Source of the DNA: DASXBJ01 sp036491755
Lineage (GTDB): Bacteria; Chloroflexota; Dormibacteria; Dormibacterales; Dormibacteraceae
NCBI GenBank assembly: GCA_036491755.1
Contig: DASXBJ010000107.1
Span: forward strand, 1-16,123
Direction: 5' to 3'
DNA length: 16,123 bases
The translations under genes were made by a program, and so were the position numbers. Position 1 is the first letter of the stretch. Each line of letters begins with the position of its first letter. The notes under the pieces were generated by a model, which saw only the letters and a list, made by a program, of their open reading frames with translations, had not been told where the DNA came from and did not search any database. This document shows positions 13,659-16,123 of this stretch, in pieces.

Positions 13659-14984
13659 GTGAGTCATTCGGCGCTTCCACTCGGGTGCGGCATCGATTTC
13701 GGCACCAGCAACAGCTCGGTCGCGATCGCCTACGCCGACCGCGTCGAGGTGGTCTCGATCAGCCCCGCCCGTTCATCCAGGACGCTGCCGTCGTTCGTCT
13801 ACCTGCACCGCGGAGGGAGGCGAAACGCGGGCGACGAGGCGGTAAGGACATTCCTCAGGTCCGGCCACGAGAAGACCGACTGCTGGAAGTGCCCGCTCGC
13901 TCCTTACGGCTGGGACACCGACTGCAGGCAATATCGCAAGGGTGGCGGGTGCAACGATGCCCGCCTTCTGTCCGGAGTCAAGCACGAGCTGGCCAAGCTC
14001 GGGTTCGCGGGCACCAACTCGTGGGCGACGGACTTCAGCGTGGGCTCGCTCGTGAGCGTGGTCCTCAAACGCCTCAAGAAGGAGGCGGAAACAGCCGCCG
14101 GCCAATCACTCGCGGCGGTCGTGCTGGGCCATCCGGTCGTCTTCGCCGGAGAGGACCCCGAGGAGCGGGCCGCGTCGCGAGCCGAGGCGTTCAACCGGCT
14201 CGAGCATGCAGCGGAGGAGGCGGGATTCAAGACCATCGCATTCCTGCCCGAGCCCGCTGCCGCGGTCATCGGCGAGTCCGCCCATCCCGGCGTGGAGGTC
14301 GCGGTCGATTTCGGAGGCGGAACCTACGACGTGGCCGTGCTGGACTCGAGGGCCGGTGAGCCGCGCATCACCGGGATCTCCGGCGTCCCGATCGGTGGCG
14401 AGATCCTGGATGGCGTCCTTTTCGAGACCATCGTCGGGCCGGCCCTCGGCCTGGATGCGCTACCGAACTGGCTCTTCAACGAGATGCGAACCGCCAGCTC
14501 CGTCCGGCTCCTCATGGCCGATCCGGGCATCCCCGCGATCCTGGCGCGAGTCGGCGGAACGGCTGCGGAGGTCGTCCAGGCCCTCCTCTACGAAGGCCAG
14601 GCCTACGATTTCTACAAAGCGATCGAGTCAGCCAAGATCGCACTGTCGAACGATCCCGCGACCGACATCAAATTCGCGCCGTTGAGCCTCCAGGTGACCG
14701 TCCAGCGCACTGCTTTCGAGTCGATGATCAGGCCGGAGCTCGACCTGGTCGCACAGACCACCCAGCGTGCGCTCGCCGAGGCCGGCATCGGCGCGGCGGA
14801 GGTCGATCGCGTCCTGCTGACTGGCGGGTCGGCCTACATCCCGGCTTTTCGCTCGGACCTCACGGCCACTTTTGGCGCCGGCAAGCTCGAGCAGCGCGAC
14901 GCCTTCACTGCTGTGGTGCACGGGCTCGGTGTCCGCGCCCAACAGCTTTGGAGTGCAGCTGGAGTCAGCCCTCCGCCGGCGTGA
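13659..14984 (+). CDS. YegD-like Hsp70-family ATPase with four-cysteine insertion
   Basis: Encodes 441 residues from GTG at 13659. An in-frame ATG (13632) and TTG (13620) exist upstream, but only the GTG is well placed, 6 nt after TATAGT; no start has a ribosome-binding site. Actin-fold ATPase motifs are complete: phosphate 1 GCGIDFGTSNSSV (9-21), LPEPAAAVIG (196-205), phosphate 2 VAVDFGGGTYD (214-224) and adenosine LLTGGSAYIP near residue 390. As in E. coli YegD there is no peptide-binding domain. Residues 75-98 hold Cys75, Cys78, Cys89 and Cys98 (C-x2-C-x10-C-x8-C) in subdomain IB, a possible zinc or iron-sulfur site or CxxC redox pair. The role of YegD-like proteins is unknown. The 3' end overlaps the EamA gene by 20 bp. 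Confidence 0.87.
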   Translation: MSHSALPLGCGIDFGTSNSSVAIAYADRVEVVSISPARSSRTLPSFVYLHRGGRRNAGDEAVRTFLRSGHEKTDCWKCPLAPYGWDTDCRQYRKGGGCNDARLLSGVKHELAKLGFAGTNSWATDFSVGSLVSVVLKRLKKEAETAAGQSLAAVVLGHPVVFAGEDPEERAASRAEAFNRLEHAAEEAGFKTIAFLPEPAAAVIGESAHPGVEVAVDFGGGTYDVAVLDSRAGEPRITGISGVPIGGEILDGVLFETIVGPALGLDALPNWLFNEMRTASSVRLLMADPGIPAILARVGGTAAEVVQALLYEGQAYDFYKAIESAKIALSNDPATDIKFAPLSLQVTVQRTAFESMIRPELDLVAQTTQRALAEAGIGAAEVDRVLLTGGSAYIPAFRSDLTATFGAGKLEQRDAFTAVVHGLGVRAQQLWSAAGVSPPPA

Positions 14985-15972
14985 GCACTGGCGCCTGGAC
15001 CACCGGCTCCGCTCTTTCCTTCCCGAGGTTCAGAACGATGATGACGCCGATCAACATCACGGTGCCAACGATTTGCACCGCATACACGGGCTGGTTGAAG
15101 CCCCACGGCGGCGGAGCCGAGGCGATGAGGGTCGCGGCGACCGGATAGGCCATCTCGGCGATGGTCGCGAGCGAGGCCGGGGTCCTGGAGAGTGCGCGGT
15201 AGTAGAGGAGCAGCGCGAGAAGGCCGGGCACCAGGGCGATCGCCAGGAGGTTCGGCACGAAGTCCGAGAAGCGGTAGTGGCTGAAGGCAGCCGTTCCGTT
15301 CTGGGCCAGGGCGATCGCGATCAGGACAGGCAGCGCCAGCGTGAAGCGGAGCGCCGTCATGCTCCAAAAGCTGATGGAGCCGAGGGCGAATCGGCCAAGC
15401 ACGGTCCCGCTCGCCCAAAGCACCGCGGCGCCGAGCGCCAGGAGGCCAACTTCGACCCGGCCCTTCTGGAGCGCAGACACGGGGGCCGTTGGATCCTGGG
15501 CGAATACGACCAGGTAGACGGCGACCAGCGCCACCGCCGCGGCGGGCCAGAACCACGGCCGGCGGCGTTCGCCCAGCACGATCCACGCGAGGACGATCGC
15601 GATCAGGGGCTGGGTTTGCTGCAGGACGAATGTCTCGGCGAACACCCTGTAGGTCGCGGCGGCCTGGAATGAGGCCGTGAATAGGATGGTCGCCACCGAT
15701 TGTGCGCCGGCGGCGATGATCCCCACCGCAAGCCATCCGCGCGGGCCGAGCTTGCGCAGCTCGTGCGAGCTGCCGATGAGGATGGGGAGCAGGAAGAGGG
15801 TGACCAGCGCGTCCTCGGCAACCACGATCTCGGTCGCGGTGAGGTGGCTGATGAGCTGGTTGCGGAAGTAGGCGTCGGACGCCCAGAGGGTGGCGGCCAC
15901 CGCCACCAGCACGACCGAGAACCGGTCGACGCTGATCCCGCCGGCCGGCGCAGGCCTTGTCACGATGTCCAT
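14965..15972 (-). CDS. EamA family (drug/metabolite transporter superfamily) permease
   Basis: Encodes 335 residues with about ten transmembrane helices in two EamA repeats. Repeat 1 starts with FSVVLVAVAATLWASDAYFRNQL (18-40) and ends near VALVAVYLVVFAQD; repeat 2 starts with VGLLALGAAVLWASGTVLGRFAL. Each repeat has the characteristic ATLWAS or AVLWAS opening and ends with a short basic link (GERRR after repeat-1 helix 4). DMT members export amino acids, metabolites or drugs; substrate cannot be told. The ATG at 15972 has no ribosome-binding site. The 3' end overlaps the YegD-like gene on the other strand. Confidence 0.9.
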   Translation of the reverse strand: MDIVTRPAPAGGISVDRFSVVLVAVAATLWASDAYFRNQLISHLTATEIVVAEDALVTLFLLPILIGSSHELRKLGPRGWLAVGIIAAGAQSVATILFTASFQAAATYRVFAETFVLQQTQPLIAIVLAWIVLGERRRPWFWPAAAVALVAVYLVVFAQDPTAPVSALQKGRVEVGLLALGAAVLWASGTVLGRFALGSISFWSMTALRFTLALPVLIAIALAQNGTAAFSHYRFSDFVPNLLAIALVPGLLALLLYYRALSRTPASLATIAEMAYPVAATLIASAPPPWGFNQPVYAVQIVGTVMLIGVIIVLNLGKERAEPVVQAPVLTPAEG

Positions 15973-16088
15973 TCAACCGCATCCGGACGCGGACCCTTCC
16001 AAACGCCGCGCGGCGCGAGCCCACCCCTGGCGGGGCCCTCCCTCGATCGGAGCTCCTCCCCCAGCTCCTGACACACCAACTGCGAGTG

Positions 16089-16117
16089 AATCTAAATCGA
16101 AGGGCGGAGCAAGGCAA
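16089..16117 (-). promoter_or_regulatory. Candidate promoter for the EamA gene
   Basis: On the minus strand TTGCCT (16112-16117) and TAGATT (16089-16094) are 17 nt apart, the ideal spacing; each matches 4 of 6 consensus bases. The start point would be near 16082, giving a leader of about 110 nt. No gene is seen in 15973-16123. Confidence 0.35.
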
Positions 16118-16123
16118 CCCACC

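Noticed and set aside
14834..16117. A 427-codon minus-strand ORF
   Set aside because: It is an alternate frame over the EamA gene with low-complexity Arg/Gly/Pro content and no membrane helices.
1..16123. CRISPR array, insertion sequence, prophage or defence island
   Set aside because: No regularly spaced repeats, transposase, integrase, phage structural or Cas-like genes were found on either strand.

Overview
The window is a dense stretch of a high-GC bacterial chromosome with 19 protein genes (one cut by the left edge) and one tRNA. GTG and TTG starts are common, several starts have no Shine-Dalgarno sequence, and gene ends often overlap by a few bases. The gene set is that of a free-living aerobic heterotroph, probably from soil: a DUF222/13E12-type HNH endonuclease fragment, a branched-chain/pyruvate-type 2-oxoacid dehydrogenase E1, YceI, MarR, TetR, SRPBCC and dienelactone hydrolase proteins. 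These fit Actinomycetota or a Chloroflexota/Dormibacterota-like lineage; the sequence alone does not decide which. No insertion sequence, prophage, integron or CRISPR array is visible.

Left third (380-5538, all minus strand): a compact six-gene cluster read from right to left. It encodes an RraA-family protein, E1 beta, E1 alpha, a PuuE-type polysaccharide-deacetylase-fold amidohydrolase, an extended SDR (NAD-dependent epimerase/dehydratase family) and a second RraA-family protein. Gene junctions are 1-2 nt gaps or GTGA overlaps, except for one 112-nt gap before the PuuE-like gene. No E2 or E3 is present. This looks like a catabolic operon whose substrate cannot be read from the sequence. A divergent SnoaL/NTF2-like gene (5645-6160) sits at its promoter end.

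Middle (6187-8688): a fused-type tautomerase with a catalytic N-terminal proline is divergent from an LmrA/YxaF-type TetR regulator. Two matching 16-bp inverted repeats lie between them and are probable operators. A RibD/DHFR-fold reductase, a MmcQ/YjbR protein and tRNA-Ala(GGC) follow on the minus strand.

Right half (8776-15972): a dienelactone hydrolase converges with and overlaps a DEAD-box RNA helicase. Next are a translationally coupled pair (atypical SDR plus small membrane protein), a YceI protein with an upstream palindrome, a clear terminator hairpin and a MarR regulator. An SRPBCC protein is divergent from a YegD-like Hsp70 ATPase that carries an unusual four-cysteine insertion; the two appear to share one symmetric -10 element. 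An EamA-family transporter closes the window.

The most notable points are the four-cysteine YegD-like ATPase with its probably leaderless start, the E1/PuuE/SDR cluster flanked by two RraA genes, and the paired operators between tautomerase and TetR. Nothing here is clearly a new defence or mobile system.
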